64,000 bases of DNA from NCBI GenBank assembly GCA_964584665.1, contig CAZPAO010000002.1, positions 82,383-146,382 on the forward strand, written 5' to 3'. Origin of the DNA: DASUBN01 sp964584665. GTDB taxonomy: Bacteria; Pseudomonadota; Gammaproteobacteria; Natronospirales; REEB76. Both the position numbers and the translations under genes were made by a program. Numbering within the stretch: the stretch's first letter is position 1; every line of letters begins with the position of its first letter. Positions 15,558-23,882 of this stretch are shown here, piece after piece. The notes beneath the pieces were generated by a model. That model was not told the DNA's origin. It saw only the letters and a list, made by a program, of their open reading frames with translations, and ran no database searches.

Positions 15558-16442
15558 ATGCGTGATCTGCCACCCCCCAACTCCCTCAAGGCCTTCGAGG
15601 CTGCCGCCCGCCATGGCAGCCTGAGCAAGGCCGCGGTGGAACTGCACGTGACCCACGGCGCCGTAAGCCGACAGGTCAAGCAATTGGAAGACTTCCTGGG
15701 CTGCGAGCTGTTCCATCGCCTGCCCCGGGGCCTGCAGCTCACGGCCCGCGGCCGTGAGTTCGCATTCGGGGTCCAGAGTGCGTTCGACCAGATACGCGAA
15801 GCGGTGGAAGCGGTGCGCGTGGACAACGACAAGCAGGTGCTCACGGTGAGCACGCTCGCCTCGCTCGCCGCCCGCTGGCTGGTGCCGCGCCTGCACCGTT
15901 TCCAGAACCAGCATCCGGAACTGGACATCCGCTTGAGCACCTCGCCCCAGCTCACGGACTTCGACCGGGACGGCATCGACTTGGCCATCCGCTACGGCCG
16001 CGGCCGCTGGCCCGGCGTCACGTCGCTGCGCCTGTTCACGCCCGAAGAGTTCCCAGTGTGCTCGCCGAGACTCTTGAAGGGCACCCATCCCCTGCGTGAG
16101 CCCTCGGACCTGAAACACGTGCCGCTGCTGCACGACACCACCCACCGTCACTGGCAGCAGTGGTTGGAACTGGCCGGCGCCAAGGGCGTGGACCCGCGCC
16201 AGGGCCTGATGGTGGAGGACATGAACGTGCTGATCCAGGCCGCCATCGAAGGCCAGGGCGTGGCGCTCGCCTCCGCGCCGCTGGTGCAGGCGGAGATCGA
16301 GGCCGGGCGCCTGGTGAAACCCTTCCGCATCAGCCTGCCGGTGGAACTCGCCTTCTACGCTGTGCATCCCAAGAGCCGCACCGGCGATGCATCGGTGCAG
16401 GCCTTCGTGGATTGGCTGCAAGCCGAGGCTAAACAGAACTGA
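15558..16442 (+). CDS. LysR family transcriptional regulator (GcvA-like)
   Basis: 294 residues. The N-terminal winged HTH reads LPPPNSLKAFEAAARHGSLSKAAVELHVTHGAVSRQVKQLE, the GcvA/AmpR-type opening. A periplasmic-binding-like effector domain follows (VSTLASLAARWLVPRLHRF, IDLAIRYGRGRWPGV). It is divergent from decarboxylase 2 and followed by two EamA genes in the same direction, so it likely controls this decarboxylase-exporter cluster and itself. The effector is probably the amino acid or amine; that part is inference. Confidence 0.94.
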   Translation: MRDLPPPNSLKAFEAAARHGSLSKAAVELHVTHGAVSRQVKQLEDFLGCELFHRLPRGLQLTARGREFAFGVQSAFDQIREAVEAVRVDNDKQVLTVSTLASLAARWLVPRLHRFQNQHPELDIRLSTSPQLTDFDRDGIDLAIRYGRGRWPGVTSLRLFTPEEFPVCSPRLLKGTHPLREPSDLKHVPLLHDTTHRHWQQWLELAGAKGVDPRQGLMVEDMNVLIQAAIEGQGVALASAPLVQAEIEAGRLVKPFRISLPVELAFYAVHPKSRTGDASVQAFVDWLQAEAKQN

Positions 16443-16474
16443 TAATCTGGCGCGGTCATATATTAGGGGGACCG

Positions 16475-17371
16475 ATGAACCGCCTGCGCGCCGACCTCCT
16501 GCTCCTGCTCACGGCCTTCATCTGGGGCACCGCCTTCATCGCCCAGAAGGACGCCAACCAGAGCATGGGGCCCATCCTGTTCGTGGGTTCCCGCTTCCTG
16601 CTCTCGGCGCTCGCGCTCATCCCGCTCGTCATCTATGAAGCGCGCCGCAACCCCCTACCCTTGAGTCGCCGCGACTGGTTGCAGGCACTCCTGGTGGGCC
16701 TCTGCCTCTTCGCCGGCGCGAGCCTGCAGCAGGTGGGGCTCGAGACCACTTCCGCCACCAACGGCGGTTTCCTCACGGCCTTATATGTGGTGATCGTGCC
16801 CTTCATGGTCTGGGGCATGATGCGGCGCCGGCCGCGGCTGCTGGTGGTCATCGCCTGCGCCGTGTCCATCTGGGGCGCCTGGCTGCTGACGGACGATGGC
16901 AGCGAACGCCACTGGTCCCGGGGCGACATGCTGGTGGTGCTGGCGGACTTCGCCTGGGCGCTCGCCATCACCGTCATCGGCGACTTCCTGGAACGCACCC
17001 ACCGGCCCCTGTTCCTCTCCTTCGCCCAGTACTCCATCACGGCGGTGCTGGGTCTCGCCGCCGGCCTCCTGTTCGAGCCCATATCCCTGCCGGGCATCGG
17101 CACCGCGATGCCCGCCATCCTCTACGCGGGCCTGCTCTCCGGCGGCGTGGCCTACACGCTGCAGATCGTGGCCCAGAAGCACACGCCACCCGCGGAAGCG
17201 GCGCTCATCATGTCCCTGGAGAGCGTGTTCGCCGCGCTAGCCGGCGCGGTGATGCTGCACGAGCGGCTGACACTGCCGGCGGCCACGGGTTGCGGATTGA
17301 TATTGCTCGGCGTGGTGTTGGTCGAGGCTGGGCCGGCCCTGCTCCGCAACTTCCGCCGCGCCCCGGTGTAA
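16475..17371 (+). CDS. EamA/DMT family transporter
   Basis: 298 residues with ten helices in two EamA repeats. It begins NRLRADLLLLLTAFIWGTAFIAQK, the family start, and has TSATNGGFLTALYVV and VAQKHTPPAEAALIMSLESVFAALAG as repeat hallmarks. GGGGGACC precedes ATG 16475. It lies 32 bp downstream of the LysR gene and upstream of a close paralog (17403-18290), forming a three-gene plus-strand unit. Substrate unknown; export of a small amino compound is plausible. Confidence 0.93.
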   Translation: MNRLRADLLLLLTAFIWGTAFIAQKDANQSMGPILFVGSRFLLSALALIPLVIYEARRNPLPLSRRDWLQALLVGLCLFAGASLQQVGLETTSATNGGFLTALYVVIVPFMVWGMMRRRPRLLVVIACAVSIWGAWLLTDDGSERHWSRGDMLVVLADFAWALAITVIGDFLERTHRPLFLSFAQYSITAVLGLAAGLLFEPISLPGIGTAMPAILYAGLLSGGVAYTLQIVAQKHTPPAEAALIMSLESVFAALAGAVMLHERLTLPAATGCGLILLGVVLVEAGPALLRNFRRAPV

Positions 17372-17402
17372 TAAACCCGCACGCTACCCACTCCTTGTGC
17401 GC

Positions 17403-18290
17403 ATGGACCGACTACGCGCCGATCTCCTGCTGCTGCTCGCTGCTTTCTTCTGGGGCACCTCGTTCCTGGGCCAGAAGACCGCGGGTGATGCGCTGGGCCC
17501 ACTCACCGTGGTGGGACTGCGCTATGTGGTGGCCGGCTTGTTGTTATTGCCACTGGCTCTCGTCGAGGCACGTCAGGCGACCGCGAGCCTCTCACGACGC
17601 GACTGGCGGCTGGTGGGCCTGATCGGGCTATGTGCGATCGGCGGCAACAGCCTTGAACAGTGGGGGCTCGCCAGCACCAGCGTCACCAACGCCGGCTTCC
17701 TGACGGCGCTCTACGTGGTGATGGTGCCCTTCGCGGTCTGGGGGCTGCGGCGCCTGCCGCCGACCTGGCTGGTGCTGCTCGCCTGCGTCATCTGCCTCAC
17801 GGGTGCCTGGTTGCTGACTGCCCACGGCGTCGCCCAGCGCTGGGCCCGGGGTGACGTGCTGGTGGCGGTGGCGGACCTGTTCTGGGCCATGAGCATCGCC
17901 CTCATCGACCTGTTCGTGGAGAGCGGGCGACCGTTCCTGCTGTGTGTCGCCATCGACGCCATCATCGTGCTGCCGACGCTGGCCGCGGGCCTCTGGTTCG
18001 AGCCCAGCACGCTGCATGACATCGCCTCGGCCCTGCCCTCCACCCTCTATGCCGGCGCCTGTGCCGGCATCGCCGGCGGCTTGCAGGTGGTGGCCCAGAA
18101 GCACACGCCACCCGCGGAGGCCGGGCTCATCATGGCTCTCCAATGCGTGTTCGCAGCTCTCGCGGGCGCGGCCTTCCTGGATGACATGCTCACGCCTGCC
18201 GCCGCCGTGGGCTGCGTGCTGATCCTGCTGGCGGTGGTGATGGTCGAACTGGGTCCAGCCTTCTTACGCAAGCTCAATTTTGCTGCATAA
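17403..18290 (+). CDS. EamA/DMT family transporter, paralog of upstream gene
   Basis: 295 residues that align end to end with 16475-17371 (DRLRADLLLLLAAFFWGTSFLGQK; VAQKHTPPAEAGLIMALQCVFAALAG), so this is a tandem duplication. ATG 17403 matches the paralog's start; a GTG six bases earlier is in frame but adds nothing. No clear ribosome site is visible, so translation may depend on the upstream gene 31 bp away. A minus-strand terminator for the opposing porin gene begins immediately after the TAA. Confidence 0.92.
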   Translation: MDRLRADLLLLLAAFFWGTSFLGQKTAGDALGPLTVVGLRYVVAGLLLLPLALVEARQATASLSRRDWRLVGLIGLCAIGGNSLEQWGLASTSVTNAGFLTALYVVMVPFAVWGLRRLPPTWLVLLACVICLTGAWLLTAHGVAQRWARGDVLVAVADLFWAMSIALIDLFVESGRPFLLCVAIDAIIVLPTLAAGLWFEPSTLHDIASALPSTLYAGACAGIAGGLQVVAQKHTPPAEAGLIMALQCVFAALAGAAFLDDMLTPAAAVGCVLILLAVVMVELGPAFLRKLNFAA

Positions 18291-18316
18291 AAAAGGGCGA
18301 GCCTTGCGGCTCGCCC
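18290..18316 (-). terminator. Rho-independent terminator, mainly for the porin gene
   Basis: GGGCGAGCC (18295-18303), loop TTGC, GGCTCGCCC (18308-18316). The six A residues at 18289-18294 give a U-run on the minus strand. It sits between convergent genes and could also hold back plus-strand transcription, although that side lacks a U-run. Confidence 0.8.
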
Positions 18317-18354
18317 CAATGCTCGGATGAGCTCTCTACAGAGTCTTGAGGCCG

Positions 18355-18595
18355 GTTCTAAGCGTCGCGAGCGAGTCCGCGGCATGCCGCGGACGCCTGT
18401 GCAGGAAAGCACAGGCGAGGCCTGCCCGCTGCACATGGATGTGCAGTGGGGAAGGTGACGCAGTCACCCAGCTGCTTCGTTACCAACTCCAGCACAGCGA
18501 GCCCTCGCGCCGCCGTTCCCGCACATCCCTGTGCTCCGCGACACGTACGCATCCCTGCTACAGACAACGCCCTGCCGAGCGCAGCAGCTTAGAAC
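18355..18595 (-). repeat. stop-codon-proximal structured repeat, copy B (enlarged)
   Basis: Arms GTTCTAAGC (18355-18363) and GCTTAGAAC (18587-18595) pair, and the right arm includes the TAA of the porin gene. The ends match the family (AAGCGTCGCGAGCGA on the left; CCCTGCCGAGCGCAGCAGCTT on the right). The middle is replaced by a chain of hairpins: GTCCGCGG/CCGCGGAC (18375-18394), CGCCTGTGC/GCACAGGCG (18394-18417), CTGCACA/TGTGCAG (18429-18446), GGTGAC/GTCACC (18454-18468) and GCACA/TGTGC (18521-18534). Confidence 0.75.
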
Positions 18596-19728
18596 TTCAC
18601 CTGGGCCCAGATGCCGAACTCCTGGGTCTTCAGGGCATCGCTGGTCAGCTTGTACTTCAGGTTGTCCGTGACCTTGTCGTCCTTGTAGGCGAGCGCCCAG
18701 GTGACGTTCTTGCTGGTCTTCCAGGCCACGCCGGCGTTGAAGTACTTGTCCTCCAGCTGCGGGTCCGTGTCCTTGTTGGGCTTCACGTCGTCGTAACGGC
18801 CGAACACGGAGAAGTCTGTGCCCGGGAAGTCGAAGGACGCGAAGGCCGAGGTGCCGTCGGACTTGGTGGTGGCGGTGCCGCTCGGGGTGAGGACGTCGTT
18901 CCACTTGTCGGCGCTGAACCACTCCACGCCCACGGTGAGACCGTCGGCCTTCCAGGCCAGCAGCAGGTCCTGGCGGCTGGCGGTGTTCACGGCCGGGGTC
19001 GCTTCCGTGTCGAGGCCGCGCTTGCCGGTGTAGAGGCCGAGGCCGACGATGAGGCGGCCATCGAGCGGCGTGATGCCGACGCGGCCTTCCACGTCCATGC
19101 CCTTGCTGCGGCTCGGGTTCTTGTAACCGCCGCCGTTCACCAGCGACACGGAGTAATTTACGAGGTCACCCTTGCCGTTCAGGTTGACGCCCCAGTCCGC
19201 GGTGTTGGCGAAGCCGCTGCGGTCCGTCATGGTGTTCTCCACGAAGCGGTAGCCATAGACCCCTTCCACATAGGAGGTCCAGGGCATGCTGGCCGCGCCG
19301 ACGCGCACGGTGGCCCAATCGTTGAAATGGCCCTGCAGGTAGACGTTCTTGACGAACACCTGCGTCTCCGGTGCGTTGCCGCTGGAGCTGACGGTGGCGC
19401 CCGTGGAATCCTTGCCGCTGACCGAGAGCTTGGGGAAGTTGAAGTCGGTGGTGAGGTTCGCGGACCACACGTCGTCGAAGGTGTGGTTGACGATGAAGTA
19501 GGCGCGCTTCACATCCAGGCCGAAACCGTTCGGATCCACATCGCCGGTCTTGGCCGGGGCCTTGGCACCGGTCGGGACCACCGGCGCATCCTGCGTGCTG
19601 CTGATGCTGGTGAGGTCGGTGAACAGCAGGCCGCCGAAGGTGGTGTCGCCGGCGTTGTCGGCCTGGGCCAGGGGGGCGGCCAGGAACGTGGTGGCTGCCA
19701 GTGCCGGCAGCAGGATCTTCTTGCGCAT
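18589..19728 (-). CDS. outer-membrane porin
   Basis: 379 residues. A signal peptide (MRKKILLPALAATTFLAAPLAQA) is followed by a barrel of alternating strands with frequent short Gly/Asn/Asp turns and a C-terminal Phe (FGIWAQVKF), the BAM recognition signature. It resembles the general or anion-selective (OprO/P-like) porin group; selectivity cannot be read. It lies just downstream of the sulfate ABC operon on the same strand but is separated by repeat copy C, so joint expression is possible but not shown. Its own 3' end carries repeat copy B and a terminator. Confidence 0.88.
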   Translation of the reverse strand: MRKKILLPALAATTFLAAPLAQADNAGDTTFGGLLFTDLTSISSTQDAPVVPTGAKAPAKTGDVDPNGFGLDVKRAYFIVNHTFDDVWSANLTTDFNFPKLSVSGKDSTGATVSSSGNAPETQVFVKNVYLQGHFNDWATVRVGAASMPWTSYVEGVYGYRFVENTMTDRSGFANTADWGVNLNGKGDLVNYSVSLVNGGGYKNPSRSKGMDVEGRVGITPLDGRLIVGLGLYTGKRGLDTEATPAVNTASRQDLLLAWKADGLTVGVEWFSADKWNDVLTPSGTATTKSDGTSAFASFDFPGTDFSVFGRYDDVKPNKDTDPQLEDKYFNAGVAWKTSKNVTWALAYKDDKVTDNLKYKLTSDALKTQEFGIWAQVKF

Positions 19729-19772
19729 TTCAGTATCTCCCTAGAGGTTAGTGAAGCTATCTACTGATCGGG

Positions 19773-19900
19773 CCACAAGCGTCGCGAGCGAAGGCAGGAC
19801 GAGGCGCACGAGGCGAGCAGGAGGGAACGCACTCTTGGTGTGCGTGACCGACTGCGAGTCTGAAGTGCAACAAAGTCATGCCGAGCGCAGCAGCTTGTGG
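19773..19900 (-). repeat. stop-codon-proximal structured repeat, copy C
   Basis: 128 bp. Arms CCACAAGC (19773-19780) and GCTTGTGG (19893-19900) pair; the right arm ends one base from the cysA stop at 19902. The interior aligns with copy D along its whole length, with inner hairpin CGCACTCTTGGTGTGCG. Confidence 0.85.
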
Positions 19901-19901
19901 T

Positions 19902-20939
19902 TCAGGAATCGAAACGGTGTACGGTCCGGAACTCCACCTGCACCTGCTGCTCGGGCTCGAGCTGCAGCTGGCGGAAGCGTTCCTGGGTGAGTTCTGCCGT
20001 GACGAGCTGCTCGTCCCGCCCCAGCAACTCGATGCGCACCAGCGGGCCCGCCGCGTGGATGCGCGCGACCCTAAGTGCCTGGGCCGCTTCGGCGCCGCTC
20101 AAGGGGCGGATGTCCACGTCCGACGGGCGCACGAAGTAGATGGCGCCAAAGCCGTCGCCGTGCACGCCGTGACCCTGCTGCACCGGGCCCGGCAGACCGC
20201 CGCGGAACACGTTCACCTGGCCCACGAAGCCCATGACGAAAGCCGAGGCGGGCCGGTGGTATACCTCCTGGGGGCTGCCGATCTGCTCGATGCGCCCCTG
20301 GTTCATGATCACCACCCGGTCCGAGACCTCCATGGCCTCGTCCTGGTCGTGGGTCACGAACACGCTGGTGACATGCAGCTCGTCGTGCAGCCGGCGCAGC
20401 CAGCGGCGCAGCTCCAGACGCACCTTGGCGTCCAAGGCGCCGAAGGGCTCGTCCAGCAGCAGCACCTCGGGTTCGATGGCGAGGGCGCGCGCGAGCGCCA
20501 CCCGCTGGCGCTGGCCGCCGGAGAGCTGGGCCGGGTAGCGGTCAGCGAAGCTCGCGAGCTGCACCAGCTCGAGCAGCGCGTACACCCGGTCCGAGATCAC
20601 CTGCGGCGTGGGCCGCTGCTTGCGCGGCTTCACGCGCAGGCCGAAGGCCACGTTCTCGAACACAGAGAGATGCGGGAACAGCGCGTAGTGCTGGAACACG
20701 AAGCCCACGCGCCGGTCGCTCACCGGGATGCCGGCGATGTCCTGGCCCTGGAAGCGGATGAGCCCGTTGCCCGGATCGGGCTGTTCGAGACCCGCGATGA
20801 TGCGCAGGAGCGTGGTCTTGCCGGAACCGGAAGGCCCGAGCAGCGCGGTCAGCTCGCCGTGGGGGATCTGCAGCGAGACGTCGTCCAGGGCGCGGAACGC
20901 ACCATAGCGCTTGCTGATGTGCTCGATGTGGATGCTCAT
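19902..20939 (-). CDS. cysA: sulfate/thiosulfate ABC transporter ATP-binding protein CysA
   Basis: 345 residues. ABC ATPase motifs appear in order: Walker A GPSGSGKT, Q-loop FVFQHYALFPH, signature LSGGQRQR, Walker B VLLLDEPFGALD and H-loop VTHDQDEA. A C-terminal TOBE-like regulatory domain follows (IYFVRPSDVDI, VRIELLGRDEQLV). It powers sulfate and thiosulfate import with CysT and CysW. ATG 20939 overlaps the cysW stop as ATGA. It is the last gene of the operon, followed by repeat copy C. Confidence 0.97.
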   Translation of the reverse strand: MSIHIEHISKRYGAFRALDDVSLQIPHGELTALLGPSGSGKTTLLRIIAGLEQPDPGNGLIRFQGQDIAGIPVSDRRVGFVFQHYALFPHLSVFENVAFGLRVKPRKQRPTPQVISDRVYALLELVQLASFADRYPAQLSGGQRQRVALARALAIEPEVLLLDEPFGALDAKVRLELRRWLRRLHDELHVTSVFVTHDQDEAMEVSDRVVIMNQGRIEQIGSPQEVYHRPASAFVMGFVGQVNVFRGGLPGPVQQGHGVHGDGFGAIYFVRPSDVDIRPLSGAEAAQALRVARIHAAGPLVRIELLGRDEQLVTAELTQERFRQLQLEPEQQVQVEFRTVHRFDS

Positions 20940-21769
20940 GGCGCGACCCTCGCGTGGGCGCCCTGCCGCTCGAGCCAGGTCTTCAGCACCAGGGTCACGA
21001 ACGCCAGCAGCGTGAGAAGTGAGGCGACGGCGAAGGCCGCCGAGAAGTTGTATTCGTTGTAGAGCACTTCCACGTGCAGCGGCAGCGTGTTGGTCTCGCC
21101 CCGCACGTGGCCGGAGACCACGGACACCGCGCCGAACTCGCCCATGGCACGGGCGTTGCAGAGCACGATGCCGTACAGCAGCGCGAGCTTGGCGCGCGGC
21201 AAGGTCACCCGGAACAAGATCTGCCAGCCGCTGGCGCCCATCAGGCGTGCGGCCTCCTCCTCGTCCCGCCCCTGCTCCTGCATGTAGGGGATGAGTTCGC
21301 GCGCGATGAAGGGCAGCGTCACGAAGGTGGTGGCGAGCACGATGCCGGGCCAGGCGAAGATCACCTTCCAGTCGTGCTGTTCCAGCCAGGAGCCCAGCCA
21401 GCCGTTGCGGCCGAATACCAGCACGAACACGAGGCCGGCGATCACCGGCGAGATGGCGAAGGGCAGGTCGATGAGGCTGATGAGCAGGGATTTCCCGGGG
21501 AAGCGGAACTTGGCCACGCACCAGGCGGCGGCCACGCCGAACACCAGGTTGAGGGGGATCACCACCGCGGTGGTGGCGAGGGTGAGCCAGATGGCGGAGC
21601 GTGCCGCCGGGTCCGTGAAGGAGGCGAAGTAGGCGCCGAGGCCCTTGCGCAAGGCCTCGCCGAACACCGCCACCAGCGGGCCCACCAGGAATAGCAGCAG
21701 GAACAGCACCACCACGCCGAGCAGCGTGGCGCGCACCCAGTTGAAACGGAACTCGGATGGGGCGCGCAT
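20936..21769 (-). CDS. cysW: sulfate/thiosulfate ABC transporter permease CysW
   Basis: 277 residues with six helices. The EAA loop is at EEEAARLMGASGWQILFRVTLP, and CysW-specific motifs NARAMGEFGAVSVVSGH and GETNTLPLHVEVLYNEY are clear. It forms the membrane pore with CysT. The chosen ATG 21769 overlaps the TGA of cysT by one base (TGATG). Longer in-frame sequence upstream is only the shadow of cysT. Confidence 0.97.
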   Translation of the reverse strand: MRAPSEFRFNWVRATLLGVVVLFLLLFLVGPLVAVFGEALRKGLGAYFASFTDPAARSAIWLTLATTAVVIPLNLVFGVAAAWCVAKFRFPGKSLLISLIDLPFAISPVIAGLVFVLVFGRNGWLGSWLEQHDWKVIFAWPGIVLATTFVTLPFIARELIPYMQEQGRDEEEAARLMGASGWQILFRVTLPRAKLALLYGIVLCNARAMGEFGAVSVVSGHVRGETNTLPLHVEVLYNEYNFSAAFAVASLLTLLAFVTLVLKTWLERQGAHARVAP

Positions 21770-22641
21770 CAGGCCTCCTTCCGCGCCAGCCACTTCAGCG
21801 AGTGCTTCTGCAGCAGGTTGATGGCGAGCAGCAGGGCGAACGAGGCCAGCAGCATCACCATGGCGATGACGGCGGCGCCGGTGTAGTCGAACTCCTCCAG
21901 CTTGGTGATGATGAGGAGCGAGGTGATCTCGGTCTTGAACGGCAGGTTGCCGGAGATGAACACGATGGAACCGTACTCGCCGATGCCGCGGGCGAAAGCG
22001 AGCGAGAAGCCGGTGATGAGCGAGGGCAGCGTGAGCGGGAACACGACCCGGATCATCACCTGGCCCGGGCTCGCGCCGAGGCTGGACGCGGCATCCGAGA
22101 GTTCGCTCGCCAGCTCCTCGAAGGCCGGTTGCAGGGTGCGCACCACGAAGGGCAGGCCGATGAACACCATGGCGACGGTGACGCCGGTGGGGGTATAGGC
22201 CACCGGCCAGCCGATGCTCGCCATGAACCGGCCCAAGGGGCCTTCCGGCGCGAAGATGGCGGTCAAGGCGATGCCTGAGACCGCCGTCGGCAGCGCGAAA
22301 GGCAGGTCCACGATGGCGTCCAGGAAACGCCGGCCCGGGAAGCGGTAGCGCACCAGCACCCAGGCGGTGAGGAAGCCGAACACCGCGTTCACCAGCGCCG
22401 CGATGGCGGCGGAGGTGAAGGTGAGCCTCAAGGATGCCAGCACCCGCGGCGAGGTGAGCACCGCGCCCCAAGCGTGCCAGCCCCCGCCCAGGGACTTGAG
22501 GGCCAGTGCCGTGAGCGGGATGAACAGGATGAGGCTGAGGTACACCAGCGTATACCCCAGCGAAAGGCCGAAGCCCGGCAGCACGTCGCGGTTGCGCCGC
22601 GACGTGCTACGGGTGGTCATGGCTTCGGCGCTAGCGCTCAC
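21769..22641 (-). CDS. cysT: sulfate/thiosulfate ABC transporter permease CysT (CysU)
   Basis: 290 residues. It contains VLPGFGLSLGYTLVYLSLIL, DLPFALPTAVSGIALTAIF, the EAA loop ELSDAASSLGASPGQVMIRVVFP and ARGIGEYGSIVFISGN, all diagnostic of CysT. GTG 22641 overlaps the sbp stop as GTGA, so coupled initiation is likely. ATG 22620 seven codons later is the alternative start. Confidence 0.96.
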   Translation of the reverse strand: MSASAEAMTTRSTSRRNRDVLPGFGLSLGYTLVYLSLILFIPLTALALKSLGGGWHAWGAVLTSPRVLASLRLTFTSAAIAALVNAVFGFLTAWVLVRYRFPGRRFLDAIVDLPFALPTAVSGIALTAIFAPEGPLGRFMASIGWPVAYTPTGVTVAMVFIGLPFVVRTLQPAFEELASELSDAASSLGASPGQVMIRVVFPLTLPSLITGFSLAFARGIGEYGSIVFISGNLPFKTEITSLLIITKLEEFDYTGAAVIAMVMLLASFALLLAINLLQKHSLKWLARKEA

Positions 22642-23711
22642 TGTGCGCCCGAGCCGCCGGCATAGATCTGGTCGAACACACCGCCGTCATCGAAGTGGGT
22701 CTTCTGGGCCGTCTGCCAGCCGCCGAAGGCGCTGATGTCGAACAGGCGGATCTTGGGGAAGCGCGCCAAGTCCTTCGGGTCCGCGTCCTTGGGAGAGACG
22801 GGGCGGTAGTAGTTGGCGGCGATGAGCTTCTGCCCCGCCGGCGAATACAGATACTTGAGGTAGGCCTCCGCCACCGCGCGGGTGCCGTGCCGGTCCACGT
22901 TGTGGTCCACCACCGCCACCGGCGGCTGGGCCAGCACGCTCACGGGCGGCGCCACGATCTCGAGCTTGTCGGCGCCGAGTTCGTTGATGGCGAGGAAGGC
23001 CTCGTTCTCCCAGGCGATGAGCACGTCGCCCATGCCGCGCTGCACGAAGGTGTTGGTGGAGCCGCGGGCGCCGGAGTCCAGCACCGGCACGTGCTTGTAG
23101 AGTTCGGCCACGAAGGCGCGGGCCTTGTCCTGGGCAGCCTTCACCTTGGCCGCAGCCTTGGGGTCGCTCAGCTGCTTCAGGTCGCCGCCCAACTCATGGT
23201 CCAGCACCGAGCCCCAGGCCGCGAGGTAGTTCCAGCGCGCGCCGCCGGAGGTCTTCGGGTTGGGCGTGATCACCTGCACGCCGGGTTTGATGAGGTCGGC
23301 CCAGTCATGGATGCCCTTGGGGTTGCCCTTGCGCACCAGGAACACGATGGTGGAAGTGTAGGGGGCGCTGTCGTCCGGCAGGCGCTTCTGCCAGTCCGGC
23401 GCGATGAGCTTGTTCTGGGCGATGGCGTCCACGTCGTAAGCGAGAGCCAGCGTCACCACGTCCGCATCGAGGCCGTCGATGACGGCACGAGCCTGTTTGC
23501 CGGAACCGCCGTGGGACTGGTGGATCACCACGTCCTGGCCGGTCTTGGCCTTCCAGTCCGCACTGAAGGCGGCGTTGTAGGCCTCGTAGAACTCGCGGGT
23601 CGGGTCATAGGAGACGTTGAGCAGTTCCACCGGCGCGGCGGCGCTGCTGAGGACAGGGCTCAGGGCGGCTGCCAGCAGCAAGGCGGCGGTGATGACGGTA
23701 CGCAGGCGCAT
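22638..23711 (-). CDS. sbp: periplasmic sulfate-binding protein
   Basis: 357 residues. A signal peptide (MRLRTVITAALLLAAALSPVLSSAAA) is followed by LLNVSYDPTREFYEAYN, the sulfate-binding opening. HGGSGKQARAVIDGLDADVVTLAL, ITPNPKTSGGARWNYLAAW and GARGSTNTFVQRGMGDVLIAWENEA are Sbp/CysP landmarks. It captures sulfate in the periplasm and delivers it to CysTW. ATG 23711 follows GGAG at seven bases; ten more in-frame codons upstream lack a signal-peptide start. It is the first gene of the operon, 32 bases after the expected start of a sigma-54 promoter. Confidence 0.95.
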   Translation of the reverse strand: MRLRTVITAALLLAAALSPVLSSAAAPVELLNVSYDPTREFYEAYNAAFSADWKAKTGQDVVIHQSHGGSGKQARAVIDGLDADVVTLALAYDVDAIAQNKLIAPDWQKRLPDDSAPYTSTIVFLVRKGNPKGIHDWADLIKPGVQVITPNPKTSGGARWNYLAAWGSVLDHELGGDLKQLSDPKAAAKVKAAQDKARAFVAELYKHVPVLDSGARGSTNTFVQRGMGDVLIAWENEAFLAINELGADKLEIVAPPVSVLAQPPVAVVDHNVDRHGTRAVAEAYLKYLYSPAGQKLIAANYYRPVSPKDADPKDLARFPKIRLFDISAFGGWQTAQKTHFDDGGVFDQIYAGGSGAQ

Positions 23712-23753
23712 GTTCTTTCTCCGTGCGGATAAGGGGTGCACACCCTATACCTA

Positions 23754-23769
23754 GCAAGCATCGTGCCAA
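23754..23769 (-). promoter_or_regulatory. sigma-54 (-24/-12) promoter of sbp-cysTWA
   Basis: On the minus strand TTGGCAC-GATGC-TTGC matches the sigma-54 consensus TGGCAC-N5-TTGC exactly. Predicted transcription begins near 23743, giving a ~32-base leader to sbp. The divergent gene at 23883 encodes a sigma-54 activator. Confidence 0.85.
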
Positions 23770-23796
23770 GTTTAAAAATCCTTTTAAAACAACTCG

Positions 23797-23829
23797 TTAT
23801 GAAATAGCCCGCATCGAGCTTATGGATAA
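23797..23829. promoter_or_regulatory. possible enhancer sites for the sigma-54 activator
   Basis: TTATGAAATA (23797-23806) and the perfect palindrome TTATGGATAA (23820-23829) are spaced 23 bp apart, centre to centre. They lie about 55-85 bp upstream of the predicted sbp start site and close to the activator's own start. A third TTATGATTAA-like match follows near 23849. They are candidates by position and similarity only. Confidence 0.4.
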
Positions 23830-23882
23830 AAGCGGTATTTGGTTATTTTTATGATTAAATAAAACAATTCCTCTATTCATAT

